Assembly: GCF_001747095.1 (NCBI RefSeq)
Contig: NZ_MDGP01000001.1
Coordinates: 2,587,001-2,651,000 of the forward strand
Reading direction: 5' to 3'
Origin: Roseivirga sp. 4D4
GTDB taxonomy: Bacteria; Bacteroidota; Bacteroidia; Cytophagales; Cyclobacteriaceae
DNA length: 64,000 nt
Shown: positions 54,586 to 63,881 of the stretch, one piece after another
Layout: each line of letters begins with the position of its first letter
Numbering within the stretch: the stretch's first letter is position 1
The notes under the pieces: generated by a model
Seen by the model: only the letters and a program-made list of their open reading frames with translations
Database searches by the model: none
Told to the model about the DNA's origin: nothing
Translations under genes and position numbers: made by a program

Positions 54586-55854
54586 CTAATACCCATACTT
54601 CTCTTTCCACATCACCTTGAGGCGCTTACGCATTTCTTCTTCACGCGCATTCTTCCCTGGATCGTAAAGCTTAGTACCCTTGATTTCGTCAGGCAGAAAC
54701 TCCTGATCTACAAAATTCCCTGGAAAATCGTGTGCGTACTTATAGCCTTTACCATAGCCCTCTTCCTTCATTAATTTAGTCGGTGCATTTCTGATCGGCA
54801 TCGGTACGGATAGATCGCCCGTTTTTCGGACAATGCTTTGCGCCTGGTTAATCGCCATATACGCAGCGTTGCTTTTAGGTGAAGAGGCCAAATAAGTGAC
54901 TGCCTGAGAAAGTATAATTCGACCTTCAGGATAGCCGATTAAATTCACGGCTTGGAAAGCATTGGTCGCAATAACCAAAGCAGTGGGGTTTGCATTGCCA
55001 ATATCTTCGGAAGCCAAAATCACCAATCTTCTGGCGATGAACTTAATGTCTTCTCCCCCTTCTATCATCCGCGCCAGATAGTAAACCGCAGCATTCGGAT
55101 CACTTCCTCTAATGGACTTGATAAAGGCCGAGATAATGTCATAATGCTGATCTCCAGATTTATCATAGATCGCCACACGCTGTTGTGCAATCTCGAGGAC
55201 CTTATCATCCGTCACGGTTACCTTCTCCCCACCCAGGTTTTCAACAACCAGGTCGAGTAGGTTGAGTAATTTCCGAGCATCACCTCCCGAAATACTGAAC
55301 AAGGCTTGAGTCTCTTTGAGCTCAACCTTCTTTTTACTGAGGATTTCATCTTTCTCAAGAGCGAGTTGAACCAAGCGTTCCAAATCCTCTTTCGAAAGGG
55401 CTTTAAGCGTGTATACCTGAGACCGAGAGAGCAATGCAGAATTCACCTCGAACGAAGGGTTCTCGGTGGTGGCACCTATCAAGGTAATGTCTCCCTTCTC
55501 CACCGCACCTAGGAGTGCATCTTGTTGAGACTTGGTAAACCGATGGATCTCGTCAATAAAGAGAATGGTGTTGGTCTGGAACTTAGCCCTTTGAATTACC
55601 TCTCTGACTTCCTTCACTCCTGAACTAATCGCACTCAAGGTGAAAAATGGCGCTTTCACTGCATTTGCGATGATGTTGGCAATGGTCGTTTTACCTACAC
55701 CAGGAGGTCCCCAAAGAATCATTGAAGGAATGCTCCCAGACTCAATGGCCCTTCTCAAAACCCCATTCTTACCCACCAAATGCTCCTGACCAATCAGGTC
55801 ATCCAAGGTCTGTGGTCTGATGCGTTCAGCAAGAGGTTTGGAAGCGTAATTCAT
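54586..55854 (-). CDS. rarA: Replication-associated recombination protein RarA (MgsA)
   Basis: A 422-residue AAA+ ATPase acting at stalled replication forks. It opens with LAERIRPQTLDDLIGQEHLV, then Walker A (WGPPGVGKTTIANII, ~50-64), Walker B (ILFIDEIHRF), sensor 1 (LIGATTENPSFEVNSALLSR) and the C-terminal tetramerisation/MgsA part (KSIRGSDPNAAVYYLARMI, LASEDIGNANPTAL). Full length. It converges on the M64 gene with a 58-nt gap. The permease gene behind its start is on the same strand but ends 77 nt upstream. Confidence 0.96.
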   Translation of the reverse strand: MNYASKPLAERIRPQTLDDLIGQEHLVGKNGVLRRAIESGSIPSMILWGPPGVGKTTIANIIANAVKAPFFTLSAISSGVKEVREVIQRAKFQTNTILFIDEIHRFTKSQQDALLGAVEKGDITLIGATTENPSFEVNSALLSRSQVYTLKALSKEDLERLVQLALEKDEILSKKKVELKETQALFSISGGDARKLLNLLDLVVENLGGEKVTVTDDKVLEIAQQRVAIYDKSGDQHYDIISAFIKSIRGSDPNAAVYYLARMIEGGEDIKFIARRLVILASEDIGNANPTALVIATNAFQAVNLIGYPEGRIILSQAVTYLASSPKSNAAYMAINQAQSIVRKTGDLSVPMPIRNAPTKLMKEEGYGKGYKYAHDFPGNFVDQEFLPDEIKGTKLYDPGKNAREEEMRKRLKVMWKEKYGY

Positions 55855-55931
55855 TCCCTGAAATTAGGAATGTTGGTTGAGAGAATCAGTATACCGGTTA
55901 AGAAATTCGAATAAGAATTCAACCGTAAGCG

Positions 55932-58631
55932 TCATTCATATCGCAATGACTCAACCGGATTGGTTACCGCGGTTTTTATGATCTTTTGACTCACCGCAAG
56001 CAAGGCCACACCCAAGACCAAGATCATGGGAATGAAGAACAGGAAGCTCGAAATATCGATATGGAAAGCAAAACTATTTAGCCAACGGTTAATCCCATAG
56101 TACGCCAATGGTACTGCAAGCACAAAGCCCAAAAGCGCAAGGGTCAATATCTCTCTGGTCAACAGAGAAAAAATTGTAAATACTCTCGCACCCAGAACCT
56201 TCCTTATTCCCATCTCTTTTGCCCTTTGCGAAGTGGCAAAGGAAGAAAGTCCGTAGAGTCCAAGACATGCCACAGTAATGGCCAACAATGCAAAAACTGT
56301 AAACACTTTGGAGTTAAGCTCATCAGACCTGTACTGACCATCAAAATGGCTGTCAAGAAAGAAATACTCAGGTGGATTGCCCGGAAATACTTCGCCAAAT
56401 ACCTGCTCTACAGATTTAACTACTTTCTGCACTTGATCTGAACTTAGACCTAAGGCATAGTATGAATCAAAGGCTTCGCTTCTCACAAAATACATGGGGT
56501 CTTTCGGTCTATTCAGAGACTCATGATGATAGTCTTCAATAATGCCGACAATCTCTCTGGGCTCCCGGGTAAATTCATAAATCGTTTTACCGATCGCTTC
56601 CTTTGGATCCAGAAAACCAAGCTCCTTGGCAGCAGAAACATTCAGAACAATAGGAGTAGTACTATAAGCTCTCTGGGGATCAAAATTTGAGCCTGCAACA
56701 AAGTTGACATTCAGAATATCCAGAAAGTGATTGTCAACCAAAACGCGTTCAATAGCATGCATATGTGCTTCACTCTCAGAGACAGTGGATATGGCAATAC
56801 CTCTTAATATCCCACTCCCTGGTATTTCAGTGGTAGTACCCACCGAACCAACCCCAGGTATGGCCGCTACCCTTTCTTTGAAGAGTCGAATGTCTCCAAC
56901 CCGCTCTTCCAGGCTACTTCCATTTCTTATGGTCGGATTTTTGAGAATTAGGATTTGTTCTTTGTCGAAACCCAGCGTTCTACTTTTCATAAAGTCGATC
57001 TGCTCCTTGATCGTATAAGTACCTATAATTAGTACAGAAGTAATCAATAGTTGAAAAACAACCAGGGCTTGCCTCAAGCTGACGCCTGATGTTGTTACGC
57101 TCAACTTCTTTTTGAAAGCATCTAAGGTTTTATAGCGAGCAATGATTATGGCCGGATACAAGCCAGAAAGCAGCATGCCTACACAAAAAATAATCGCTGC
57201 GATACCTCCATATTTACTCCAATCGATAGCGCCTAAGCTCAACTCCTTTTCAATGAAGTTATTGTAGGAAGATTGTAATAGTAAAACGGACCCTAAGGCA
57301 ATTAATAAGGCCATTAGATTTAACAAAAAGGCCTCGGTAAAGAATTGGCCAATGAGCTCATTCATTTTAGCGCCAAGTACTTTTCTAAGCCCCACTTCTT
57401 TGGCCCTGTCTAATGATCGGGCGGTGGACAGGTTTATATAATTCACCCATGCAATGATCAGTATGAAAACCGTAATAATGATCAGCATTTGTATCGCGGT
57501 GCTGTCCCCCACCCGTCCAACTTCATTCTGATAGGTTGAATTCAGATGAACGTCCTTTACAGGAGTAAGAAAATATGAGTTAACCCTTAGGTATTCACCA
57601 TTTTCATCCTTTTCGGTGTAGCCCTGTTTGTACTTAAGTGTAATTGAGGACATTTTTTCCTCGATTACCCTTGGGTCGGCATCCGATCTTAATTTCACAT
57701 AGGTTAGAAAAGAGTAGTTTCCCCAGTTGTTACTATAATCGTCTTCTCCTCCCTCCAGTGTATACAATGTGGCATAGGAGATCAGCACTTTAAGGCTTAC
57801 CTGCATATTGAAATCGGGTACTCTTATAATGCCAACGACTTTTAGGTCCTTAGAAAAAAGAACGTTGCTGAAGCGAATCGTCTGACCCAAAGCTCCTGCC
57901 GAACTTCCAAAGAACTTCTCTGCATATTCTTCTGTGATCAAAGCTGTATTGGGTTCAGTCAAACCATTAACACCAGAGACCACAGAAATATCAAAGAGAT
58001 CGACAATCTCACGATCAGCAAAATAGGAGGCCGGTTCTTGATAGTTGATCGATGGGTTTTCCAGGCTGGTAATAATATTCGCACCACCCCGATCTTCGGA
58101 GATATTATATAATCTGGCAGCCATTTCCACTTCGGGAAGCTCCTTGATCATAGCAGGTGCTACACCTGAGAATGTCATGGCACTTTCATAAATCGTCTGC
58201 CCAAACCTGATGTAGTTATTCTCTACCCGATACATTGTTTCTGCCTGGCTGAACTGATCATAGTCCAACTCATCGGAAACGTGCTGCATAATCAATAAGG
58301 CAATGGCTATTCCGGAAGAAAGTCCCAATAAGTTCAACAGACTGTAGGACCAATGTCTTCTAAAGTTTCTGAAGGAACTTTTGACAAAGCTCAATAATAA
58401 GCCATTAAAGGCGCTGGGCTTTGATTTTGTAGGCTTGAACAGGCGCAAAGCACTTATCACATCAGCCAAATACCAGATTTGAGCAAACAGCACTCCCCTC
58501 TTCTGGACCCTCCATTCAAATACCTCCAAAAGATCTCCCTGAACTTCATTCAGATATTCTTTCCGACAAAATTTGCCGAGCAACCAAGTAGCTAACCTAG
58601 GAGGGGATTTAGGTCTTTTGCCTTCCATCAT
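55932..58631 (-). CDS. FtsX/MacB-type ABC transporter permease with N-terminal prefix domain (copy B)
   Basis: An 899-residue protein. A ~70-residue permease prefix domain comes first (PPRLATWLLGKFCRKEYLNE, GDLLEVFEWRV). A first transmembrane helix at ~105, a MacB periplasmic domain and an FtsX block follow (AREVG-like segment DRAKEVGLRKVLGA at ~420). Then a second MacB core and a second FtsX block occur near the C-terminus (QRAKEMGIRKVLGAR). There are about eight helices in all. No ATPase is encoded in this operon, so it must be shared with another locus or not needed. It overlaps copy A by 1 nt. Confidence 0.9.
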   Translation of the reverse strand: MMEGKRPKSPPRLATWLLGKFCRKEYLNEVQGDLLEVFEWRVQKRGVLFAQIWYLADVISALRLFKPTKSKPSAFNGLLLSFVKSSFRNFRRHWSYSLLNLLGLSSGIAIALLIMQHVSDELDYDQFSQAETMYRVENNYIRFGQTIYESAMTFSGVAPAMIKELPEVEMAARLYNISEDRGGANIITSLENPSINYQEPASYFADREIVDLFDISVVSGVNGLTEPNTALITEEYAEKFFGSSAGALGQTIRFSNVLFSKDLKVVGIIRVPDFNMQVSLKVLISYATLYTLEGGEDDYSNNWGNYSFLTYVKLRSDADPRVIEEKMSSITLKYKQGYTEKDENGEYLRVNSYFLTPVKDVHLNSTYQNEVGRVGDSTAIQMLIIITVFILIIAWVNYINLSTARSLDRAKEVGLRKVLGAKMNELIGQFFTEAFLLNLMALLIALGSVLLLQSSYNNFIEKELSLGAIDWSKYGGIAAIIFCVGMLLSGLYPAIIIARYKTLDAFKKKLSVTTSGVSLRQALVVFQLLITSVLIIGTYTIKEQIDFMKSRTLGFDKEQILILKNPTIRNGSSLEERVGDIRLFKERVAAIPGVGSVGTTTEIPGSGILRGIAISTVSESEAHMHAIERVLVDNHFLDILNVNFVAGSNFDPQRAYSTTPIVLNVSAAKELGFLDPKEAIGKTIYEFTREPREIVGIIEDYHHESLNRPKDPMYFVRSEAFDSYYALGLSSDQVQKVVKSVEQVFGEVFPGNPPEYFFLDSHFDGQYRSDELNSKVFTVFALLAITVACLGLYGLSSFATSQRAKEMGIRKVLGARVFTIFSLLTREILTLALLGFVLAVPLAYYGINRWLNSFAFHIDISSFLFFIPMILVLGVALLAVSQKIIKTAVTNPVESLRYE

Positions 58632-61312
58632 TATTCCCTATGTAAAAGGTTAATCGGATTCACCCTTGATGCGGCTACCGTCTTGAGACTCACACTCACC
58701 AGGCTAACCAATAGAATGATCAAACCGGGAAGTACAAAAAACAAAACCCCGAGACTTATTCGATACGGAAAGGATTCCAGCCAGCCTTCTACAGCCCATA
58801 ACGATAGTGGTGTGGTCACCACGGCTGCCAGTAAAATCAACACTAGAAAATCTCTGTTCAAATGATTCACAATACTGGATGCTTTTGCACCCAACACTTT
58901 TCGAATACCAATTTCCTTGCTTCGAGACAACGTAATGAAAGACGATAGACTATAGAGACCAATACTGGCGATCAGTATCGCGATCAGGGCGAAGAAGCCA
59001 AACGATCGGCCGAAACGCTGCTCATCTTGATAGTTTTGTTCGAAGTGATCGTCCAGAAAATAGTAGTCAAAAGGATTTCCAGGGAACACCGTATTAAAGG
59101 CCTCTTCCACTTCGGCCAGACTCTTTTGAATGGAACCACCATCGATTTTAACCAAGTGATAGTCCAAGCCCCAACTGCGTGTTCCAACAATCATTGGCAC
59201 CACCTCGCTTTTCAAACTTGTGTGATGATAATCTGAAATAACACCGATAACATTCACCCACTCATCTCCTTCATATAACCTTTGGTTAACCACTTCCTCA
59301 GGATTACTAAAGCCCAATGCCTTTACCGCAGATTCATTCAGTACCACAGATTTTTCGTCCACAATAGTATTTCTAAAGTCACGACCGGCTATAAATGGTA
59401 TATCGAGCAACTTGAAGTAGTCATACTCCACATAAATGGCTCGGGCCTCAATTTCGTTCTCTTCAACCTCCGTCAAGTTGATGTCCTTTCCTTTTCGGAG
59501 CACACTGCCCGGTAAGGCATCAGTGACGGCATAGTCTTTTACAAAAGATTTTGAGCTCAATAATGATTTGAATAGGTTTTTATGATCTCTATCCTCATCG
59601 GCAATCATATTAAGGTTACCTGGTTTTGCAATGACCAAAACCTGCTCTGGCTCCATGCCCAGATCGTTGTTCATCATAAAGTCCACTTGCTTCACAATGG
59701 CCAGTAATCCGGTAATCAGGAATATTGATATGCCCGCCTGTAAAATCACTAGCCCTTTTCTTACCAACAGTCCACTTCCTGAAGTTTTAAAAACGCCTTT
59801 GAGTACCGTTGCAGGTTTAAAACCTGACAAGACGAAAGCCGGATAGATACCAGCCACCAAACCTGATGTAAGAATGATTCCACCGATCAGGAGTATATTC
59901 TTTACATCATTAAAGAGATACCACTTTTCAGCTACGGGTAAAAACTCATTGAAGTAAGTGAAGCTCAGGCTGAAGAATAGAATACCAATGGCAAAGGCAA
60001 TGAAACCGGTTAGAACCGACTCAAACAAAAACTGCCATACCAGCTGTTTTCTTGTTCCACCTAGCACCTTTCGCATACCAGTCTCTTTAGCACGACCCAA
60101 GGCGGTAGCCGTAGTCAGGTTAATGAAGTTAACCCAAGCCAGTACCAGTACGAAAACACCCAAAATCAGCAGGGTATTCAGTTTTTGAACATCAGCTACA
60201 GCTTTAACCTCTTCCCTGATAGCGGCAGAAGTGTGGATGCTAGCCACTGGCATTAAACTCAACTGATAAGCGTATCCTGGGTAGGTTATTGGCGCGTTAA
60301 TATTTTCTTCAAGTACCGTAGTAATTGATTCATGGTCCGCATCAGGCGTCAGTTTTAAATAGGTTAGAAAGTCATGAGCACCTTCCCAATCTTCATCATA
60401 GCGAAACCTTGCCGTCAGGTCTCTCTTCACCTCTCGGGTAAAAAGTGTTTCGAATGAAATGAGCATATCAAAGGCTAGATGAGAGTCTCCGGGAAAATCC
60501 TCAAACACACCACTGACAGTAAGCACCTCGTGATTTTCATCATCATCATCGAAAATGATCGTTTTGCCAACCGCAGATGCTCCCTGGAAATACTTTTGTT
60601 GGAATGACTTTGATATGATTATCTCAAAAGGCTGGTCTAAAACGAATTCGGCATCACCTTCTATCATATTTAAGCCAAGTATCTTTGGAGCATTCGCTGT
60701 AGCATGCATGACACCAGACTCATTGAAGGAGTTTTTCCCTCGATCATCCAGGCTGATAACGCAATTGTTCTCACTACCAGAATTGAAGAGTTTAAAGTAA
60801 CCTTCAACCTGAGGAATTAACTCATAGGCATTTCGGCCCACGGCAGGAACCGCCTCGGCATTCTCAAAGACCAAGAGTGTATCGCGTAAAAGCGTGCTAT
60901 TAACACGAAATAGATTCTCGTGTTCTGGAATAAATGTGTCGTAATTCTTCTCGAATGAGACGTACTGAAAAATGGCTAGAAAAACCATGAACCCACAGGC
61001 AAGACCAAATAGGTTGGTGACCGTTTGAGATTTGTTACGCATAAATGTGCGTAGTGTGACCTTTAAAGAAATCATTGCTAAAAAATTAAGTTTGACCGTT
61101 GTTTTGTTGTGTATTCTCATCAACCGCATGGCCGAAAATGCATCTAAAAAATATCGGAGATTGGCGACCGTTTTACCCCTCTCTTCTACTCGCCAGCAGT
61201 ACACTTCGTGTACATCGCCCAGTACCTCTTCTGCATAGTCCTTCCGACAAAATAGCTTCACTAACCATTCAGCAAACTTTGGAGGTGCTATGAGCTTGTT
61301 GTTTTCCATCAA
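58631..61312 (-). CDS. FtsX/MacB-type ABC transporter permease with N-terminal prefix domain (copy A)
   Basis: An 893-residue paralog of copy B with the same order: prefix domain (PPKFAEWLVKLFCRKDYAEE, GDVHEVYCWRV), MacB core, FtsX block (GRAKETGMRKVLGG at ~430), second core and second FtsX block (SRSKEIGIRKVLGAK near the C-terminus). It is translated just after padR with a 4-nt overlap (61309-61312) and before copy B with a 1-nt overlap. A pair of related permeases may form a heterodimer. The substrate is unknown. Confidence 0.9.
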   Translation of the reverse strand: MMENNKLIAPPKFAEWLVKLFCRKDYAEEVLGDVHEVYCWRVEERGKTVANLRYFLDAFSAMRLMRIHNKTTVKLNFLAMISLKVTLRTFMRNKSQTVTNLFGLACGFMVFLAIFQYVSFEKNYDTFIPEHENLFRVNSTLLRDTLLVFENAEAVPAVGRNAYELIPQVEGYFKLFNSGSENNCVISLDDRGKNSFNESGVMHATANAPKILGLNMIEGDAEFVLDQPFEIIISKSFQQKYFQGASAVGKTIIFDDDDENHEVLTVSGVFEDFPGDSHLAFDMLISFETLFTREVKRDLTARFRYDEDWEGAHDFLTYLKLTPDADHESITTVLEENINAPITYPGYAYQLSLMPVASIHTSAAIREEVKAVADVQKLNTLLILGVFVLVLAWVNFINLTTATALGRAKETGMRKVLGGTRKQLVWQFLFESVLTGFIAFAIGILFFSLSFTYFNEFLPVAEKWYLFNDVKNILLIGGIILTSGLVAGIYPAFVLSGFKPATVLKGVFKTSGSGLLVRKGLVILQAGISIFLITGLLAIVKQVDFMMNNDLGMEPEQVLVIAKPGNLNMIADEDRDHKNLFKSLLSSKSFVKDYAVTDALPGSVLRKGKDINLTEVEENEIEARAIYVEYDYFKLLDIPFIAGRDFRNTIVDEKSVVLNESAVKALGFSNPEEVVNQRLYEGDEWVNVIGVISDYHHTSLKSEVVPMIVGTRSWGLDYHLVKIDGGSIQKSLAEVEEAFNTVFPGNPFDYYFLDDHFEQNYQDEQRFGRSFGFFALIAILIASIGLYSLSSFITLSRSKEIGIRKVLGAKASSIVNHLNRDFLVLILLAAVVTTPLSLWAVEGWLESFPYRISLGVLFFVLPGLIILLVSLVSVSLKTVAASRVNPINLLHRE

Positions 61313-61623
61313 GACATTTTGGGCACCATATCCCAGATTTGGGTTTTGGTTTTGACCGCTTCTTCGGCACTATGATAACCAAGTTCGGTGGCTTCATACA
61401 TTACTTTTCTTCTTCCTCCTCGCTGGGCAGAAGGGTCTCCGGTGTAGGATTTCAACATCTTCTTTTTCTCCAGCCGCTTCAGTACCATCACCACCGCTGG
61501 CAAAGTGATCGACTTGTTAGTGTGCTCTGCGTATAGCTTGACTAACTCTGCTCCATATGACTCTCTTTCTCTTAAAACGAGCAAGAGAATCAATTCTTCG
61601 AGGGCTCCTAGTGTCTGATTCAT
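61309..61623 (-). CDS. PadR family transcriptional regulator
   Basis: A 104-residue winged-helix repressor: LGALEELILLLVLRERESYG, followed by the recognition region ITLPAVVMVLKRLEKKKMLKS and the wing with QRGGRRKVMYEATELGYHS. It is a short PadR of the type usually encoded before prefix-domain permeases in Bacteroidota. It is the first gene of padR-permease A-permease B. The repeat cluster just upstream (61642-61706) is the likely operator for autoregulation. Confidence 0.92.
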   Translation of the reverse strand: MNQTLGALEELILLLVLRERESYGAELVKLYAEHTNKSITLPAVVMVLKRLEKKKMLKSYTGDPSAQRGGRRKVMYEATELGYHSAEEAVKTKTQIWDMVPKMS

Positions 61624-61641
61624 AATTCGAAATCCTTATTT

Positions 61642-61706
61642 CCTAAACACAAGTATACAAAACATTTGTTTAGGTAATCAAATTATTAAGTAAATATTTG
61701 TTTAGG
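61642..61706 (-). promoter_or_regulatory. Repeat cluster before padR, candidate operator
   Basis: A 15-mer, AAACATTTGTTTAGG (61660-61674), recurs as AAATATTTGTTTAGG (61692-61706) at a 32-bp period, about three helical turns. CCTAAACA at 61642-61649 is the inverted half. The three half-sites lie 19-83 bp before the padR ATG, where a PadR dimer would control its own operon. Confidence 0.6.
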
Positions 61707-61882
61707 ATATATATCAGTGGTCTAGAAATCTGACCAAAAACCGCACTAATCAGCTAATTCATCAATAACTGCCGAGTAAAACGAGGCCTTCCGCTCCCGA
61801 GGAATTTCTTCCGTTCCCTTAAAACCTCCACTTGATGCGAAGCGCTCAGCGTAAGTTTGATCAAACAAAAAATCAAAATATC

Positions 61883-62782
61883 ATGAAACAACGCATCTTA
61901 AAATTTAGCATTCTCACGCTTATCAGCATCTTGTTTGCCATAAGTAATCATCTGTCTTATGGCGAAGTAGCACCAGGTATTAAGACCAGAGTCATCGGTA
62001 AAGGTCAGCCTGTAATTATGATTCCTGGCCTCACCTGTGACGGCTCCGTTTGGGATGAGACCATCGAGGCTATGGGCAATAACTACCAGTACCATGTCAT
62101 GACACTACCGGGCTTTGCAGGCAATGCACCTTTAGAAGACCTAGAAGCTGGTTTCTTCAAGCAGGTGGAAGCCATGGTGTTGGACTACATTGATGAAAAC
62201 AATATCGAAAAGCCCATCATCATTGGACATAGCCTTGGCGGCTTTATGGCTTTGAATATTGCGATCAAAAGACCAGACCTTCCTTCCAAACTGGTCATTG
62301 TAGATTCTCTTCCTTACTTAACACAGGTTCAAATGCCACAAGCACAAACTCCTGAGCAAGCAGAACAAATGGCTAATCAAATGAAGTCTATGGTTGCCGC
62401 CAGTGCTGACCAGCCCAGAGCTAACAAGGTAGCTTACCAAAAGCAAATGCTTCAGACAATGATTATTGACAAGGATAAAATTGAAATTGCGGCTGGCTGG
62501 GGTGCCGATAGCGACCTGCACACCGTAGGGCAATCTATGTATGAAATGTACACTACTGACATTCGTGAAGACTTGGTCAAAATCAAAGTGCCCACATTGG
62601 TATTAGGTGCATGGGTGGCTTACAAACCTTACGGCAGTACCAGAGAAAGTACTCTAGCTATCTATACCGGTCAGTATGAGAAACTCAATAACGTGATAGT
62701 TGACATGACGGACATTGGTAACCACTTCATCATGTGGGACGACCCTGAGTTCTTCTACGGCTGGTTGAAAAAATTCCTCTAA
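61883..62782 (+). CDS. Secreted alpha/beta hydrolase
   Basis: A 299-residue protein from ATG 61883, which gives a signal peptide (MKQRILKFSILTLISILFAI); the frame continues 17 codons upstream without one. The hydrolase fold is clear: GKGQPVIMIPGLTCDGSVWD (oxyanion region), nucleophile elbow IIGHSLGGFM (Ser ~117), VPTLVLGAW (where the acid loop usually lies) and catalytic His in GNHFIMWDDPEFF near the end. Carboxylesterase or lipase activity is possible; the substrate is unknown. It faces the padR operon divergently. Confidence 0.9.
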   Translation: MKQRILKFSILTLISILFAISNHLSYGEVAPGIKTRVIGKGQPVIMIPGLTCDGSVWDETIEAMGNNYQYHVMTLPGFAGNAPLEDLEAGFFKQVEAMVLDYIDENNIEKPIIIGHSLGGFMALNIAIKRPDLPSKLVIVDSLPYLTQVQMPQAQTPEQAEQMANQMKSMVAASADQPRANKVAYQKQMLQTMIIDKDKIEIAAGWGADSDLHTVGQSMYEMYTTDIREDLVKIKVPTLVLGAWVAYKPYGSTRESTLAIYTGQYEKLNNVIVDMTDIGNHFIMWDDPEFFYGWLKKFL

Positions 62783-62794
62783 ATCACAATTCAT

Positions 62795-62831
62795 GAATGG
62801 TGGGTGATAAATGTTAAATTATCCACCATTC
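62795..62831 (+). repeat. Hairpin between the hydrolase and histidine kinase genes
   Basis: GAATGGTGG (62795-62803) pairs with CCACCATTC (62823-62831). Inside, ATAA (62807-62810) pairs with TTAT (62819-62822) around an 8-nt loop. No T-run follows, so it may be a processed terminator or a leader structure of the kinase gene, whose likely ATG is 9 nt downstream. Confidence 0.5.
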
Positions 62832-62840
62832 TTCACAACT

Positions 62841-63881
62841 ATGAATAAGAAACTCGTTTACTGGCTATGTCAAATCGGAGGGTGGCTTCTTTATATAGCC
62901 TTCTCAACTGCCATGATTGTTATTTTTGGAGGGTTGGGGGCAATCACTCAGTCCGCCATCCTACTTCAAATCATCATCTTCTTTACCCTTGTTTTATTTT
63001 CACACTTTTTTCGTCTCTACATTCTCAGAAATAATTGGGTTGATTTAAGTATTCTTCAGCTGACGGTTCGCGTCTTAATTGGCGCTTTGATTGTAGCGAT
63101 TGCCGCCCAAGGTATCATCCACATTTTTATCTACTCCATCCTCAAACTCGATGATTTATCAGCATTTAGCTGGGCAGCCTTTGGTGGGTACGTCTTTAGT
63201 GTCTATGTGGTACTTATGCTCTGGTCTACCATTTATTTCTTCATCAAAAACACGGAGAAAAATCGCAAAAATGAAATGGAGAAATTAGCCCTGAAAACTG
63301 ACTTACAGGAAGCAGAGCTGATGATCCTGAAGAACCAGATCAATCCACATTTTTTATTCAATGCCCTGAACAATATCCGTTCTCTAATTCTATCAGATCA
63401 GAATCGAGCCAGGCAAATGGTCACCCACATTTCCGATCTCTTACGTTACTCTATTCAGTTCAATGCATCAGAAAAAGTCACTCTGAGCCAGGAAATGGAT
63501 ATTGTGCAGGACTACCTGCAATTAGAGTCTATTCAATTCAACGATCGGCTGGCCTATGTACTGAATATTGCAGACGAAACTCGGGAACTTAGTATTCCTC
63601 CTATGGCCATTCAACTACTTGTTGAAAACGCCATTAAACATGGTCTGTCTATTCAAAAGAATGGTGGATTTATTAGGATCGAATCGAGCAGAGAGGAAGA
63701 CGCTCTGGTAATCAAAGTCACCAATACAGGTCAGTTAGGACAGAAACAAGGTCGTGAAGGGATTGGCCTCAAAAACCTGGTAGAGCGCATGAAGATTCTC
63801 TTTGGCCCATTCGCAAAATTCAGTCTGGAAAACTCGTCAAAAGACACCGTCACCGCTACACTCAATATACCTATCCAATGA
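62841..63881 (+). CDS. LytS-type sensor histidine kinase
   Basis: A 346-residue inner-membrane kinase from ATG 62841; ATG 62811 would add ten residues but lies in a hairpin loop. Four hydrophobic helices at ~1-135 (YWLCQIGGWLLYIAFS to AFGGYVFSVYVVLMLWS) precede a short coiled coil. The His_kinase domain (PF06580 type) has phospho-His in NQINPHFLFNALNNIRSL (~185) and a HATPase domain with PPMAIQLLVENAIKHGL and GREGIGLKNLVERM. There is no periplasmic sensor domain. It overlaps the response regulator by 4 nt. Confidence 0.93.
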   Translation: MNKKLVYWLCQIGGWLLYIAFSTAMIVIFGGLGAITQSAILLQIIIFFTLVLFSHFFRLYILRNNWVDLSILQLTVRVLIGALIVAIAAQGIIHIFIYSILKLDDLSAFSWAAFGGYVFSVYVVLMLWSTIYFFIKNTEKNRKNEMEKLALKTDLQEAELMILKNQINPHFLFNALNNIRSLILSDQNRARQMVTHISDLLRYSIQFNASEKVTLSQEMDIVQDYLQLESIQFNDRLAYVLNIADETRELSIPPMAIQLLVENAIKHGLSIQKNGGFIRIESSREEDALVIKVTNTGQLGQKQGREGIGLKNLVERMKILFGPFAKFSLENSSKDTVTATLNIPIQ

